Assembly: GCA_006538405.1 (NCBI GenBank)
Contig: BJKQ01000008.1
Span: 1,736,001 to 1,800,000 of the forward strand
Direction: 5' to 3'
From: Hansfordia pulvinata
Lineage: Eukaryota > Ascomycota > Sordariomycetes > Xylariales
DNA: 64,000 bases
How positions within the stretch are numbered: the first letter of the stretch is position 1; every line of letters begins with the position of its first letter. Both the position numbers and the translations under genes were made by a program. The notes under the pieces are model-generated. The model was not told the DNA's origin. It saw only the letters and a program-made list of their open reading frames with translations, and ran no database searches. This document shows positions 13,003 through 23,923 of the stretch, one piece after another.

Positions 13003-15643
13003 ATGTCGACCACCATGGCTGGCGAAACCACATCGAAATCCCGCGCCGCGCCACCGCCCCCATCGTCTTCCCGTGCTGGCGGCAGCAGCGGCGTCGGCAA
13101 CAACAACAACAACAACAACAGCCACGGCGGCGAGCGACGCCATCACAACTATGGCTTTCCGCCTGAAGCCTTCGAGTTCTCGCGCCTCCCCGACGCAGAC
13201 CGCAGCTTCATGTCCCCCGAGGACCTCGCCGCCTTCACGGCCGCTCTCGCCGCACCCGATCCCGTCCAGAGCCCCGCCCCCGATGACCCCTCTGCCTCCG
13301 CTCCCCGCTCCCCGATCGCCTCCCAATCCCGGTCCAGCTTCGACTATACCGCCCGATCCCCTTCCATGGGCACCCTTGACCATGCCGCCGGCGCCTCCGA
13401 GCCTTCGCTGCCACCCCCGACTGTCCTCCAGAACCAGCCCTCAACGAGCCACCCCATGTTCATCACCGCACAAAACGACTGGGCCCCCGTCAACCAGAAG
13501 ATCTCGCGCAATGCCCGGCGACGCAAGAAGAGAAGGGCTGCGGCAGCCGGTCGTACCGTCGACGAAACACGCGAGGGCTACCTGTATGGTCTACTCAAGT
13601 GGCCCTTTCTGCTCATTGTCATAATGTGGCTCATTGGCCTTGGTGCGTCCTATCTCTGGACCCGCTTCTACATCTTCCTGTACGAGTATTTCATTGCCTG
13701 GCGGGGGAAGCGCGAGCGCTTGCGCCGCAATATGCGTGCTACTAGCAGCTATCGCGACTGGGTCAATGCTGCTAAAGAGCTCGACGCTTTCCTTGGCAAT
13801 CAGCTGTGGAAAGAGGAGAACGAGTATGCCTATTACGATTCCAAGACTGTTCGTCGCGTCTGGGACCAGATCCGCCGTCGTCGCAAGGCTGCTGAAGCCG
13901 CCGAGGCCAGAGGCTCCGGGGCCCCGGGCTACGAAACTGCTAACCCCGACTCTGGTGATGCCGACACTGGGAGCGAAACCGACGCCAAGAAGGCCACTGA
14001 GGAGCTCAAAGCTCTGATAGAGGCTTGTGTCAAGAGCAATTTTGTGGGCGTCGAGAATCCAAGGCTTTACAGCCAGACATATTATGGCACAAAAAACCTC
14101 GTGCAGAACTTTGTTGATGAAGGTCGGTAACTACACCAACATCCTAGTCATCCCATACTGACATGCAGCAGTGGAGAAGAGCACGAGGTTCTTGTCCAAC
14201 ACTAGGTTTTTGTCCTTCGAAGAAAAGCGCCACCTCTTCAAGCGGCTGCATGCCAACTTCGGACGAAGCGCTCTGTGCCTTTCTGGCGGTGCCGGCTTTG
14301 CCTATTACCACTTTGGCGTGGTCAAGGCACTTCTGGAGGCAGACCTTGTGCCCGAGGTCATCACCGGCACCAGTGGCGGTGCTCTCGTAGCTGCCCTGGT
14401 TGCGACGAGGACGAACGACGAGTTGAAACAGCTGCTGGTACCGGCCTTAGCACACAAGATTACGGCATGCTCCGAGTCCATAACGACATGGTTCCCTAGA
14501 TGGTGGAGGACAGGAGCGCGCTTCGACTCGATCGACTGGGCTAAACAGGCGTCTTGGTGGACATACGGTTCCATGACCTTCAAGGAGGCATACGAGCGGA
14601 CAGGGCGCATTCTCAACGTGTCCTGTGTCCCTGCAGACCCGCACTCGCCTACGATTCTTTGCAATTATCTGACGAGCCCCGACTGCGTCATCTGGTCAGC
14701 AGTGCTGGCGTCGGCAGCTGTCCCGGGCATCCTGAACCCGGTCGTGCTCATGATGAAGACACGAGACGGCACGTTAATCCCTTACTCGTTCGGGCACAAA
14801 TGGAAGGACGGCAGCTTGAGGACCGACATCCCTATCAAGGCGCTAAACCTACACTTCAACGTCAACTTCACTGTCGTCAGCCAGGTCAACCCGCACATTT
14901 CACTTTTCTTCTTCTCGTCTCGCGGGACCGTCGGCTCACCCGTTACACATCGCCGTGGGCGGGGCTGGCGAGGTGGGTTCTTGGGGTCTGCCGTCGAGCA
15001 GTTCATCAAGCTCGATCTCAACAAGTGGCTCAAGGTGCTCAAGCACCTGGAACTTCTGCCTCGGCCCCTGGGTCAGGATTGGTCACAGCTGTGGCTGCAA
15101 CAGTTCAGTGGTACCGTAACCATCTGGCCTCAGGCTGTGCCAGGAGACTTTGTGCATCTGCTCGACGACCCGGATCCGGCCCGCCTTGCCCGCATGATCC
15201 ACGAAGGGCAGCAGAGCGCCTTCCCCAAGCTGAAGTTTGTTGCCAACCGCCTCAAGGTTGAGCGCCTCATCGAGCGGGCCCGCCGGGAAACACTGGTCGG
15301 TATCCGCCGCGGATCGCTGCAGTCCATCATCGACGAGGATGACCTGCGCGGCCTGCTCAGACGTGGAAGCGGCCTCATGCTTGAGAGCTTGAACGGCGGC
15401 GGTGACTACGATGACAGCGGGCTGACGCGGAGGCGTCGCCAGCGGCAAGGCCGGATGCGGAGCGGCACAGCGACGACGACTGCGACGACTACCGACGAAG
15501 ACGACGAGACGACCGATACAGAGGCGGAAGGGGTGGAGCAGGGGTTGATCGGCCACGAGCTCGAGCTCGACGAAACAGCCGTCGAGGACGACATCGAAGA
15601 TGACATGGTTTATGGGGAAACAGTCGACCCGAAGGAGGACTGA
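13003..15643 (+). CDS. Patatin-type triacylglycerol lipase, Tgl3/4/5 family
   Basis: Members of this family hydrolyse triacylglycerol on lipid droplets. Exon 1 is 13003-14122 and exon 2 is 14172-15643, with a 49-bp intron, giving 863 residues. The N-terminus is a Ser/Pro/Asn-rich disordered region with a run of Asn codons at about 13,099-13,120. A hydrophobic hairpin follows (around WPFLLIVIMWLIGLGASYLW, then FYIFLYEYF), which probably anchors the protein in the droplet or ER. Next comes a DUF3336-like stretch (SYRDWVNAAKELDAFLG). The patatin domain has the oxyanion SGGAGFAYYHFGV, the nucleophile elbow GTSGG with Ser441, and DGS with Asp586, so the Ser-Asp dyad is complete. The C-terminus is acidic and Thr-rich. 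The family is clear; the exact paralogue (Tgl3, 4 or 5) is not. The frame is clean although it lies between two frameshifted genes. Confidence 0.9.
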
Positions 15644-16608
15644 GGGGCAAGCCCCAAGGCGAGACCGCTTCCTCGTCGGTGTTGCCGAAATACGCCAGGC
15701 CAACGACGTGAAAGAGATACAGAAGATACTCGCATTTATATATAAAGTAAACACATGCATATATAAGAATACAACATTGTAGACAAGTCCGGGTCAGACG
15801 AGGAAATCGGGTGGAGGTTTCCAAGTATCCATCCGTGTTTTGCCGTGCTGTGAGAGATGTTGCCCAAACTCTCTTGTTTCCGTCTATTGCAAGTCAGGGC
15901 CGGAAGCAACAAGGGTAGTAGTTGTAGATGGGGATTTGGAAGGGCCCGCGGCGGTGGACAAGTTGTGAAATGTCAAGCCACGAGCTTGGGTTCGTTCAAG
16001 AGCGCCGGGTTGGCCTCGGCCGATTTCTCTGCGACCTGACGACGCGGTCGGTAGAGGGGAGGAGGCCGGGCACAGGACTCCCCTGGTAGCTTGACGATGG
16101 GAGCGCAGGACGTGGTGGCTGTACCTGTGTGGGGAGAATCGGGCGTGGGATACACGCAGGACAGGACAGAGATGGGACGCCTGGCGGATCTAGAGATTTC
16201 ATGTGTATCTGATTTTGACGGGTGTTGTATTCTTGTTGTTGCTTTTTTTTGTTCCTTTCTTTCCTCTTTTCTCGTCGAGTCTATATACCACGCGGCATTC
16301 CACCTCCCAGGCAGAGCCGCAGAGCAGCCGGCCCTCGAAGGCAGCTGATACTTCGTGGGCTCGCGTAGGCACTGTGTACAGTCCTCGCCTGAGAGGCGAA
16401 GTTTCTTCCTCTAGGTCCGAGCCCCCCCTTGACGCCAATGTCGTTGGTGAACCGAGACGGAGAAAAGTGAAAAAGGAAATCTTTCTATTGGGAAAATGGC
16501 TTTGAACATTCCGACATGTAAAACGTACACAAAAGGAGGGGACACGGCGTGCCCCGCCTCCTTTTCTTTTCCTCCCTCAGAGATTCAGGGGCCGAAGGGG
16601 CCCGGTCA
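15644..16608. other. Convergent intergenic region, lipase and SEC12
   Basis: The 3' ends of two convergent genes face each other here. No supportable coding region was seen. The T-rich stretch at 16,225-16,275 and AT-rich stretch near 15,730-15,780 fit 3' UTR sequence. Confidence 0.6.
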
Positions 16609-18946
16609 TCATCCCAGGGCCTCGCCGACCATGTGGCCGACGGCGCCGCCGAGCTGGCCAAACAGCACGCCCTTGAAGACGGCCTCGCCCATGCCCTCGG
16701 CCCAGTGGCCGGTGCGCTTGAGGCGCTCCTTCCACAGGTGTTGCTCCTGCTCGCCCAGGTCCTCCCAGGCCGTGGCGGGGCCGTGCGCCTCGTGGTCGTG
16801 CACGCCGACGTGCAGGTCGCCGTCGTCGCTTGCCTTTCCCCTCTCTTCTCCGACGCGCTCGCTACCGCTGTGGCGGATGACGATGGGCTTGCCTCCCTCC
16901 GCATCAACAACGCCCGACGCCGCCTCCTCAGCCGATCGCCTCGCGTCCGCCAGCAGGTCGCTGATGGTCTTCTCGACGGCGACGGTGATGGCGGGCGCCT
17001 GCGGCTTCTGCACGCGCTTGAGAGGCGCAGTCCAGGCGGCAGGCAGGTACTCGCGGGCTCCGAGGACGGGGCTGCCGGTGAGGCCCTTGGCCTCGAGAAA
17101 CACCTGACCAATGACGGCGAGCAGGAGGATGACAAAGGTCAAGACGCCGACGCCCGCGAGCTGGGCAGCGGCCCCGGACCGCTTAGCGGCGGCGGCGACC
17201 ACGTAGCGCGGGGGGCGGGGGGCCTCGCCCTTCTTGTGCGCGGGACCGGACTTGTCCTCGTACCTCTTGAGGGGGATATCGTGGACGACGGTGGTGTTGC
17301 CCACGGCAACGCTGGCGAGCTTGACCGAGACCTTGGGCGGGCCGTTGTTGGGGGAAGAAGGGTCGTCAGACTTTGGGGGAATGAAGGTAGAGAAGGTGAG
17401 GCCGGTAATGTTGGAAGGATGGGCGGACTTGATGTGCTGGAAGGGGGCGAGGTCGGCCAGGAGGTCGACGTCGTGGGCCGTCTTGTGCTCGAGGGTGTAG
17501 AGGGAGATGGACGAGTCGTTGCCGGCGACGGCGACGACGAACTGGGCGTCGCCCTGCTTCTCGTCGGGAGAGGAGGCCGGGGACAGGTTCTGGACGGCAA
17601 AGCCGGTGGCCTTGCCGACCGACTTGGGCAGCTTCTTCCTGATGGCGAGGCGAGCCGTTTGCTGGTCCGATTCGAGAGTCTGGGAGCCGGCCTTGGGCCT
17701 GCTGCTGTGGCTGTTGTCGTGGTCCCCTCTTCGTCGTCGTCGTCGTCGTCGTCGTGATCGGGCTGGGGCTGGGTCTTGGGCAGGCGGTAGCCGTGGACGT
17801 CGACACCGCCGGAGCCGGGCTGGTTGACGACGGTGACGACGAAGCCGGAGGTGAGGTAGCGCAGGGACTTGAAGGAGGGGGGCCTTGCGGCGGGAGACTC
17901 CGGGGTCAGGGTGTAGACGAGGCGGGGCACGGAGACCTTGTTGGGGAGACCTCGACGGTGTAGAGCTTGTGGTCGTCGCAGTAGGCGAGCTGGTAGGTTT
18001 TGGGACCGGTCTGGACGACGTCGAGGTCCATGGCTTCGCGGGGGATGTCTAGCCGGGCCCTCGACTTCCAGCGGGGGAGCCGGCGGCGGCGGGGACATCG
18101 AAGAGGGCGATCTGGGAGGACTTGGCGAAGCCGGTGGCGACGGCGCCGAGCTGGGAGGCAGCGGCGGCCGCGGCAGCGGGGGAGGAGGAGGAGGACGAGG
18201 AGGAGGAGGACGAGGGGGGAAGGGGGCAGACAGGCGGACGAGGCGCTGGTAGGTGTCGGTGTCGCGGGGGGGCTGGGCGAAGAGGGAGTCGCGGACAGCT
18301 CGGCGCAACGGTAGGCGGCGGGCGAGGTCGTGGCTGGTTCACCGCTAGTCTTGGCCTTTTTGGTGGGCTTCTTGTTGGATCTGGACCGGGGGCGGGCCGC
18401 GGAGGAGGGGGCGACGTCGGCGGCGGCGTCGGCGGTATCGGGGTGGGTCAGGGCGAGGACGCGGAAGTGGGTGTTGGGCGCGCCGCCCTTGACATGGTCC
18501 GGGTTGGCGTTGACGCCGGCGAAGAGGGTCGTGGCGGCGCCGACGCGGGGGCCGGCGGCCAGCGACGTGACGTTGTCCTCGTTGGCGAGCAGCTCGTGGC
18601 TGTGGAGCTCGGACAGGACGGACGGGTCGGAGGCGTCGAGCAGGGTCTTTTGTGATGGATGCCGCGGGAGGGAGATGGTCAGTCAGGAGGGGGCGGAAAG
18701 GGGGGACGGGACGGAGAGGACAGGAGAGGAGGGAAAGGACAGGACAGGACAGGACAGGACAGGACAGGATAGGTGAGAGGAGAGGAAACGGAAACAAGAA
18801 CTAACCAGCTTGTTGCCGACGCCGTCTCGGCCGGGACCGCCGCCTCCGCCGACAACAAGACGGTTGGGGTCGGCCGGGTCAAAGGCGCAGACGTAGAGGG
18901 GGTAGGTCAGGGTGATCTGCGCGGATGCGTTGGCCGACGGGGCCAT
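16609..18946 (-). CDS. SEC12: Sec12, exchange factor for Sar1 (five apparent frameshifts)
   Basis: Sec12 is an ER membrane protein whose cytosolic WD40-type propeller loads GTP onto Sar1. Exon 1 (18946-18806) encodes MAPSANASAQITLTYPLYVC and on to GGGGGPGRDGVGNKL, matching the K-loop region of Sec12. The 159-bp intron 18805-18647 holds a CAGGA repeat. Exon 2 starts at 18646 with TLLDASDPSVLSEL. From there, homology passes through successive frames: to about 18,290; to about 18,210; to about 18,060; to about 17,950; to about 17,690; then on to the stop. Each step is the loss of one base. The later pieces hold SFKSLRYLTSGFVVTVV, KKLPKSVGKATGFAVQNLSP and a single C-terminal membrane segment, LAGVGVLTFVILLLAVIGQV, followed by a lumenal tail. 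With five bases added the protein would be about 727 residues. SEC12 is essential in yeast, so sequence error is the preferred explanation. Confidence 0.9.
18733..18771. repeat. CAGGA pentanucleotide microsatellite in SEC12 intron 1
   Basis: About seven to eight tandem copies of AGGAC lie within the first SEC12 intron. On the SEC12 strand the repeat is a pyrimidine-rich GTCCT tract. It is a simple repeat and probably length-variable. Confidence 0.9.
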
Positions 18947-19789
18947 AGTGAAGCGGGAGACGAGGCCGACGATGCGAGGCGAGGGCTGGAGCGGCAGGGC
19001 AGAGGTGATGGAGAGGCTGGGGAGGGAAGTCCGGGCCACCGAGTACGAGGAGGGCCCGTCTGCGGGCAGCAAGGAGGCGGCAGGTGATTATAATGATTAA
19101 GTCTAGCTGGGCAACAATAATAACAGGCAGGATGGATGTACGAGTAGTGTGGCGTATCGTATCGACGACTTGTTGGGCTTCTTCTGGCCGCGATGGTGGA
19201 TTCGTCAATCTCGAGGCGATCTGTACAAGTTCCCATTACAGTGGCTGCTCGATGTACTCGTACTTTGCGCAGATACGGCTACTGGACGGGTACTCGTACA
19301 GCTGCAACCCGTTCTCCCCAGGCCTGGACACGCTGCTAGCACGGGAGCGGTTAGCGCAGGGACCAGGCCCAGAGCAACTGGGACAGGGGTACGTGTCTCT
19401 ACCGTAGCACGTTGTCGGCTGTGCGCGTAAGGTAAGGTGTGCCGTGGTTTTACGCCCGTACTCGGATACAGGTACGGTGCGAACTGCCTACTCGTACCCG
19501 TTCTCCCGTTGCCGTAACAAACGTAACGAACGAACGGCGCCGACCCGTTTTGAAAGTCGTTCTTCAATGTATGGAATCCACCGTACATCTTGTCTCCCTT
19601 TCTCCTCCAAGTCGACGACATCTTGATCACCATCTTTGACACTCGGAATAGATGATGAGACATCCAGTGTGATCGGATACTTCTTGATAAAACTCTGTTG
19701 AATAAATACTCAACACACTTTTTTTTTTTTCACGTGATGGCTACCTATCCAAGGAAACCCCCCTGCCTGACCGTTTCCTTCCCCTCCCC
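18947..19789. other. Intergenic region upstream of SEC12
   Basis: This holds the SEC12 promoter side and the 3' side of the DUF5672 gene. Four TACTCGTA/TACGAGTA motifs start at 19139, 19255, 19291 and 19489. No gene was seen. Confidence 0.6.
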
Positions 19790-21248
19790 CTATTTTCTCT
19801 TCTTCCACTCCGAATGGCACGTCCCCGGGACGTAGCGGGCGACGTCCATGGCCAGCGTCATCTTGACCTCGGGCAGTAATCCCAGATGTGCTTGCGCAGG
19901 CGCGGCGTGCCCCAGATGGCGCTGTGAAGCCACCGCCCGGTGCCCCCCGTGTGGTAACCCATGGGTTCGTAGAACCCCTTTCGCCACTCGTCCACGTCCT
20001 CTTGGGCGTTTCGGTTGCTGTTATTCTTCTTGGTATCGTTTTCGTGCTTTTCTGTTCCCCTTCTTCCTTCTTCTTCTTCTCCCTCTCTTCGTCTCCTCCC
20101 TTCTCAGCCCCGTTCGAATCTCCAGACTCATCATCCCTCTCCTTCTTCTTCTTCTTCTTCTTCTTCTTCTTCATCTTCTTCCCTCTCCATCTCCTCTGCT
20201 TCCCCTCCTCCTCCTCCCCCTCCTCCTCTGACACCCCCTCCAGGCGCCCAGAGTGCATCTCCCCGCTAAAGGTCAGGGAGACGGAGCCGTTGGCCATGCG
20301 GGCCCCCGGCCGGTGGGCCAGCCTCTCGGCCAGCCAGACGTCCTCGGGCTCGGAGCCCGGGTCGCGCTCCTGGCGGCGCAGGACGTCGAGGACGGCGGGG
20401 ACGCGGCGCAGGGACAGGCCCCCGTTGCCGCCCCAGGCGCCCTCCGGGTCCCAGGGCGCGCCCACCCAGTCGTACGCCAGGTAGTCGTCGACGGACCGGC
20501 GGCTGCTGGCGCACAGCGCGCTGTCGGCCTGGAACACGAGCAGCCACTCCACCGGGACCTCTCCCTCCTCCTGGTGGTGATTCTTGTTGTCCTTGTCCTT
20601 TCCCTTGTCCTTGTTGTCCTCGTCCAAGGAGGAGGCGTACTCGTAGATGCCGCTCTCGTACAGCCAGCGCGAGGTCAGGAACCGGCTGACGAGCTCCTGC
20701 CCGGCCGTCGACGCCCCCGGCGGGATGCGGGCCAGGTCCAGCCGCCCGTCGGCCACGGCCCGCCGCACCGCCGCCGACGCGTTGACCGCCGCCACCGACG
20801 CCGCCGACCCCATGAACCGGAACCGCCAGTCCCCGGGCACCGTCCACATGGTGTGCGCCAGCAGCGGCGCCAGCACCGGGAGCGGGCGGTCCTCCACCAG
20901 GAGCGCCAGCTTGCTCGCGTTGTAGTGGTGGTAGTGCCGTTGTTGTTGGCGCCACTTCGACGACGCCGCTTCTTCCGGAGGAGTGGTGCTGGCTCCGTAG
21001 TCGAGAGCCAGGCGCGGCATGTCCAGGGGGCCCAGGTAGGGTGCTGAGAGAAGGATCGTGACGGCTCTGTTTTTTTTTTTTTTTCAGCACAGACGAATAG
21101 AAGAGAGAGAGAGAGATCTCGGCAGGGGAGGTGCTGCTCACATCAACAGCGTCAGCCCGCCGGCGACGACGATGCGTCTCGTGGCGCCCGACCAGCGCAC
21201 GCGGGTGGCCACCTTGGACCGCAGCAGGGCGGGCATCACTCGGACCAT
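19790..21248 (-). CDS. DUF5672 type-II membrane protein A (two apparent frameshifts)
   Basis: Exon 1 is 21248-21142. Exon 2 starts at 21066 after a 75-bp intron with a long A tract. The exon join gives an N-terminal signal anchor (IVVAGGLTLLIAVTILLSAP). The body reads YNASKLALLVEDRPLPVLAPL, then VEWLLVFQADSALCASS, then YDWVGAPW and GGNGGLSLRRV, which are hallmarks of DUF5672. The D-S core and NGGLSLR motif resemble glycosyltransferases, so a Golgi sugar transferase is a reasonable inference, but no activity is established. A Lys/Glu-rich insertion at about 20,040-20,230 contains a first loss of frame. A second lies at the codons for DYCP near 19,880, after which EVKMTLAMDVARYVPG continues to the stop at 19,790. 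Two added bases give 461 residues. A homologue lies head to head with it. It lacks the intron that the homologue has before NGGLS. Confidence 0.85.
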
Positions 21249-21763
21249 CTCGCGACTGGGCTGAGGGCGTGTTTGGGAATCTAGGCGGGTATAGTATTTT
21301 CGTTTGTCCTTGCCGCCACGCCCTTTTTCTTTTGGCTACATAGATATAAGGAAGAGGAAAGGGCGGAAACGCAATGTAGAGAGTTAGGTAGATAGGCAGG
21401 TAGAGATATGTGAAGACTATCACTGTTCTTGCAAGCAAGCCAGCCAGCAAGCATCCGAGCGCCCCAGACCACGGAGAGCCAGATACAATGGTTCGATCAC
21501 CTTCTACAGGTGCCAGCAGAGCCCGGGACGAGGAGAGAAGAGACCGAGGAAGACGGGCACAACATGACAGCTCTCACGGTCTGGGCCCGCCGCCGCCACA
21601 GTCCTTATCTCGCTACAGGCTACAGCCGCCCCTGGTCTTGGTTGATATAAGACATTGGATACGTACGGTACAACTGGCGGCTCCCTCTGCGCGACCTTCC
21701 CGAAGCAGTTTCGACATGGGACGAAGAGAGAAAAAAAAAGGGGCAAAAGCGGAAAGGGGGAAG

Positions 21764-21799
<36 letters not shown>

Positions 21800-22188
21800 C
21801 ACTCTCCCGGACAGCCGCAGCGCATCACAACACCACCGTCACCACCGTGTAACGCGGAAGCGCACAGTATGATACCTCAGGTACTTTACTTTAGGTAAGG
21901 CAGGTAGATAGGTCATTCTCCTGTTCCCCAGACCCGCCACAGAACAGAACATCTGCCCCCATCTTCGCCGAGTCCGCCGTCCATGGAGTCGGGCACATTG
22001 TTTTGTTTCTGGGAGTCCTACGACGTCGACTTTCCGGCGCACGAGGAGCGGCAGAAAAGCGGCGCTTCAACTCTCACTCCGACTATTAGTCCTCACTCTG
22101 CCCAAACACTACCACCGCGATTAGCACATACATACTCAACCTTGAAGTCCTCATCCCCCTCCTCCCAGCAAAATCGTATACGCCCGCC
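21249..22188. promoter_or_regulatory. Shared 940-bp upstream region of the DUF5672 pair
   Basis: This is the divergent intergenic region between the two DUF5672 starts. It contains a (GT)n microsatellite, AGGTAGATAGGCAGGTAG runs near 21,385-21,405 and a similar run near 21,895-21,912. Location supports a bidirectional promoter. I cannot point to a defined TATA box or factor site. Confidence 0.5.
21766..21798. repeat. (GT)16 dinucleotide microsatellite
   Basis: An uninterrupted GT/TG run of about 33 bases lies in the region shared by the two divergent DUF5672 genes. Confidence 0.95.
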
Positions 22189-23745
22189 ATGTCGTCGCAT
22201 TCCAAGCACCCGGCAGTTCCGGTGGTGACAAAGCTCCGCGTCCTGGTTGTGCTCTCGCTGGCAATAACGTGAGTTTCTTTTTTTCTTTCTTTCTTTCTCT
22301 CTCCTCCCTCCCCCCCTTTTTCTCTCTTCCCTCCCCTATCTCCATCACCGTCTCCCGTGCTCACCACCCCTTTCCCCCTTTTCCCTCTCCCCTACTGCCC
22401 GACAACGACATCTCACTCACGTGTATATATCACCTGCTAAAACTCCCCGGGATCCCTGCCCCCCCAGCTGGCTCGCCGCCCGCGCGCTGCACCACCACCA
22501 CTACGCCATCACCGCCCGCCTGCCCGGCGTCCGCGTCGTCTGGCGCCCCTCCTCCTCTTCTACTGAAACCAGCAGCGTGGCGAGCTACTACGACCCGACA
22601 AAGGTGGCCATCCTCATCGAAGCCCGGCCCCTGCCTCACCTGGCGCCCCAGATGCTGCACATGATGGCCGTCGTCCCGCCCGAGTGGCGCTTCGTCTTCG
22701 TCGGCACCTCGTCCTCCGCCTCCGCCCTTCTTGGCGGCAGCAGCAGAAACATGACGACGACGACGACGACGACAGGAAGGACGACGCCACTGCAGAGACA
22801 GAAAGACCTGGGCAAGCTCGACGTGATAATCCTCGACCACAACACCGACAACGACGACTACGAAGACGATGATGATCACAAACAACAACAACAGCAGCAG
22901 CAGCAGAAGCAGCAGCAACCCTGGCGGATCGACTCCAAGGAAATGGTCCACCGCGCCATGACCGACCCGCGCTTCTACGACGAGATGCTCCTGGGAGTCG
23001 AGTGGATCCTGCGCTACGAGGCCGACAGCATCCTGTGCGCCAACTCGCCCACGCCCCTCGACGACTGGCTCCTGCGCTGGGACTGGGCCGGTGCTCCGAG
23101 GTGTGTTGAGCTTCTTGTATATGTGTCAACACGATATCAAAACGAAAGAAGAAGAAGAAGAAGAGAATAGCAAAAGAAAGAAAGCACTAACCATCCCTTC
23201 CCCCCCCCAGAAACCTAAACGACCGCTTCGTAGGTAACGGCGGTCTCTCCCTGCGCCGCGTCTCCGCCCTGCGCCGCGTCCTCGCCTTCCAGCGCCGCCA
23301 CAACGACTCCCTGCCCGAGGACGAGTGGTTCGGCAGGCGCCTGGTCCTCCTCCCCGGGGCCCGCGTCGGCGGGGTCCGCCCGCCGTCGCCCGAGACGAGA
23401 AGGGAAGGGGAAGGGGAAGAAGAAGGAGGGACGGAGGACGCCGGAGGAGACATCATCGGCGACGACAACAGCAAAGATCATGACAGCGACGACGACGACG
23501 ACGACGACAACGACAACGGCCTCAACACGGGCCAGCTCGCCGTCGAGAACACCTACATCCCCCGCCCCATGGGCTTCCACGTCCCCGACGGCGGCCGCCA
23601 CCTGCCCGACACCGTCTGGAAGGACCCCAACCAGCGCCGCCGCATCCTCGACTACTGCCCCGAGCTCGCCATCATCATGGACATGAAGCTCGAGAGGGAG
23701 CGGTGCGCCGACGACGAGGGCGGCGACAGTCACGATAGCGCGTGA
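22189..23745 (+). CDS. DUF5672 type-II membrane protein B
   Basis: Three exons, 22189-22268, 22468-23100 and 23211-23745, give 415 residues with clean junctions. The N-terminus is a signal anchor (LRVLVVLSLAITWLAARALH). The core matches protein A in order: DPTKVAILIEARPLPHLAPQ, then MMAVVPPEWRFVFVG, then VEWILRYEADSILCANSP, then DWAGAPR, then VGNGGLSLRRVSALRRVLAF. The C-terminus differs, with QLAVENTYIPRPMGFHVPDG and DYCPELAIIMDMKLE. Acidic and poly-Gln inserts (about 22,840-22,920 and 23,450-23,520) are low complexity. As for A, a glycosyltransferase-like role is inferred from the NGGLSLR and D-S motifs only. The second intron falls just before NGGLS and is absent from A. The gene is convergent with the next gene, with 178 bp between their stop codons. 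Confidence 0.88.
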
Positions 23746-23923
23746 TGGGGCGAAAGAAGAACAATATGAGATAGAACGCTGTTGGCGGACAAGAGCCGGG
23801 TTATACAAGGCACTGCAATGCCCTTCCATCGTCTCCCAGTCGCTGATCATTAAAAAAGATTCACAAATATCGGCATCCCACCGTCTCTAGCCTCGTAGCG
23901 AGGACCGGCTGCGTGAACCAATG

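Noticed and set aside
16549..17757. 402-codon + strand ORF overlapping SEC12
   Set aside because: Sec12 homology and the C-terminal membrane segment are on the minus strand. The + strand frame is low-complexity Gly/Asp/Val sequence produced by the antisense of GC-rich codons.
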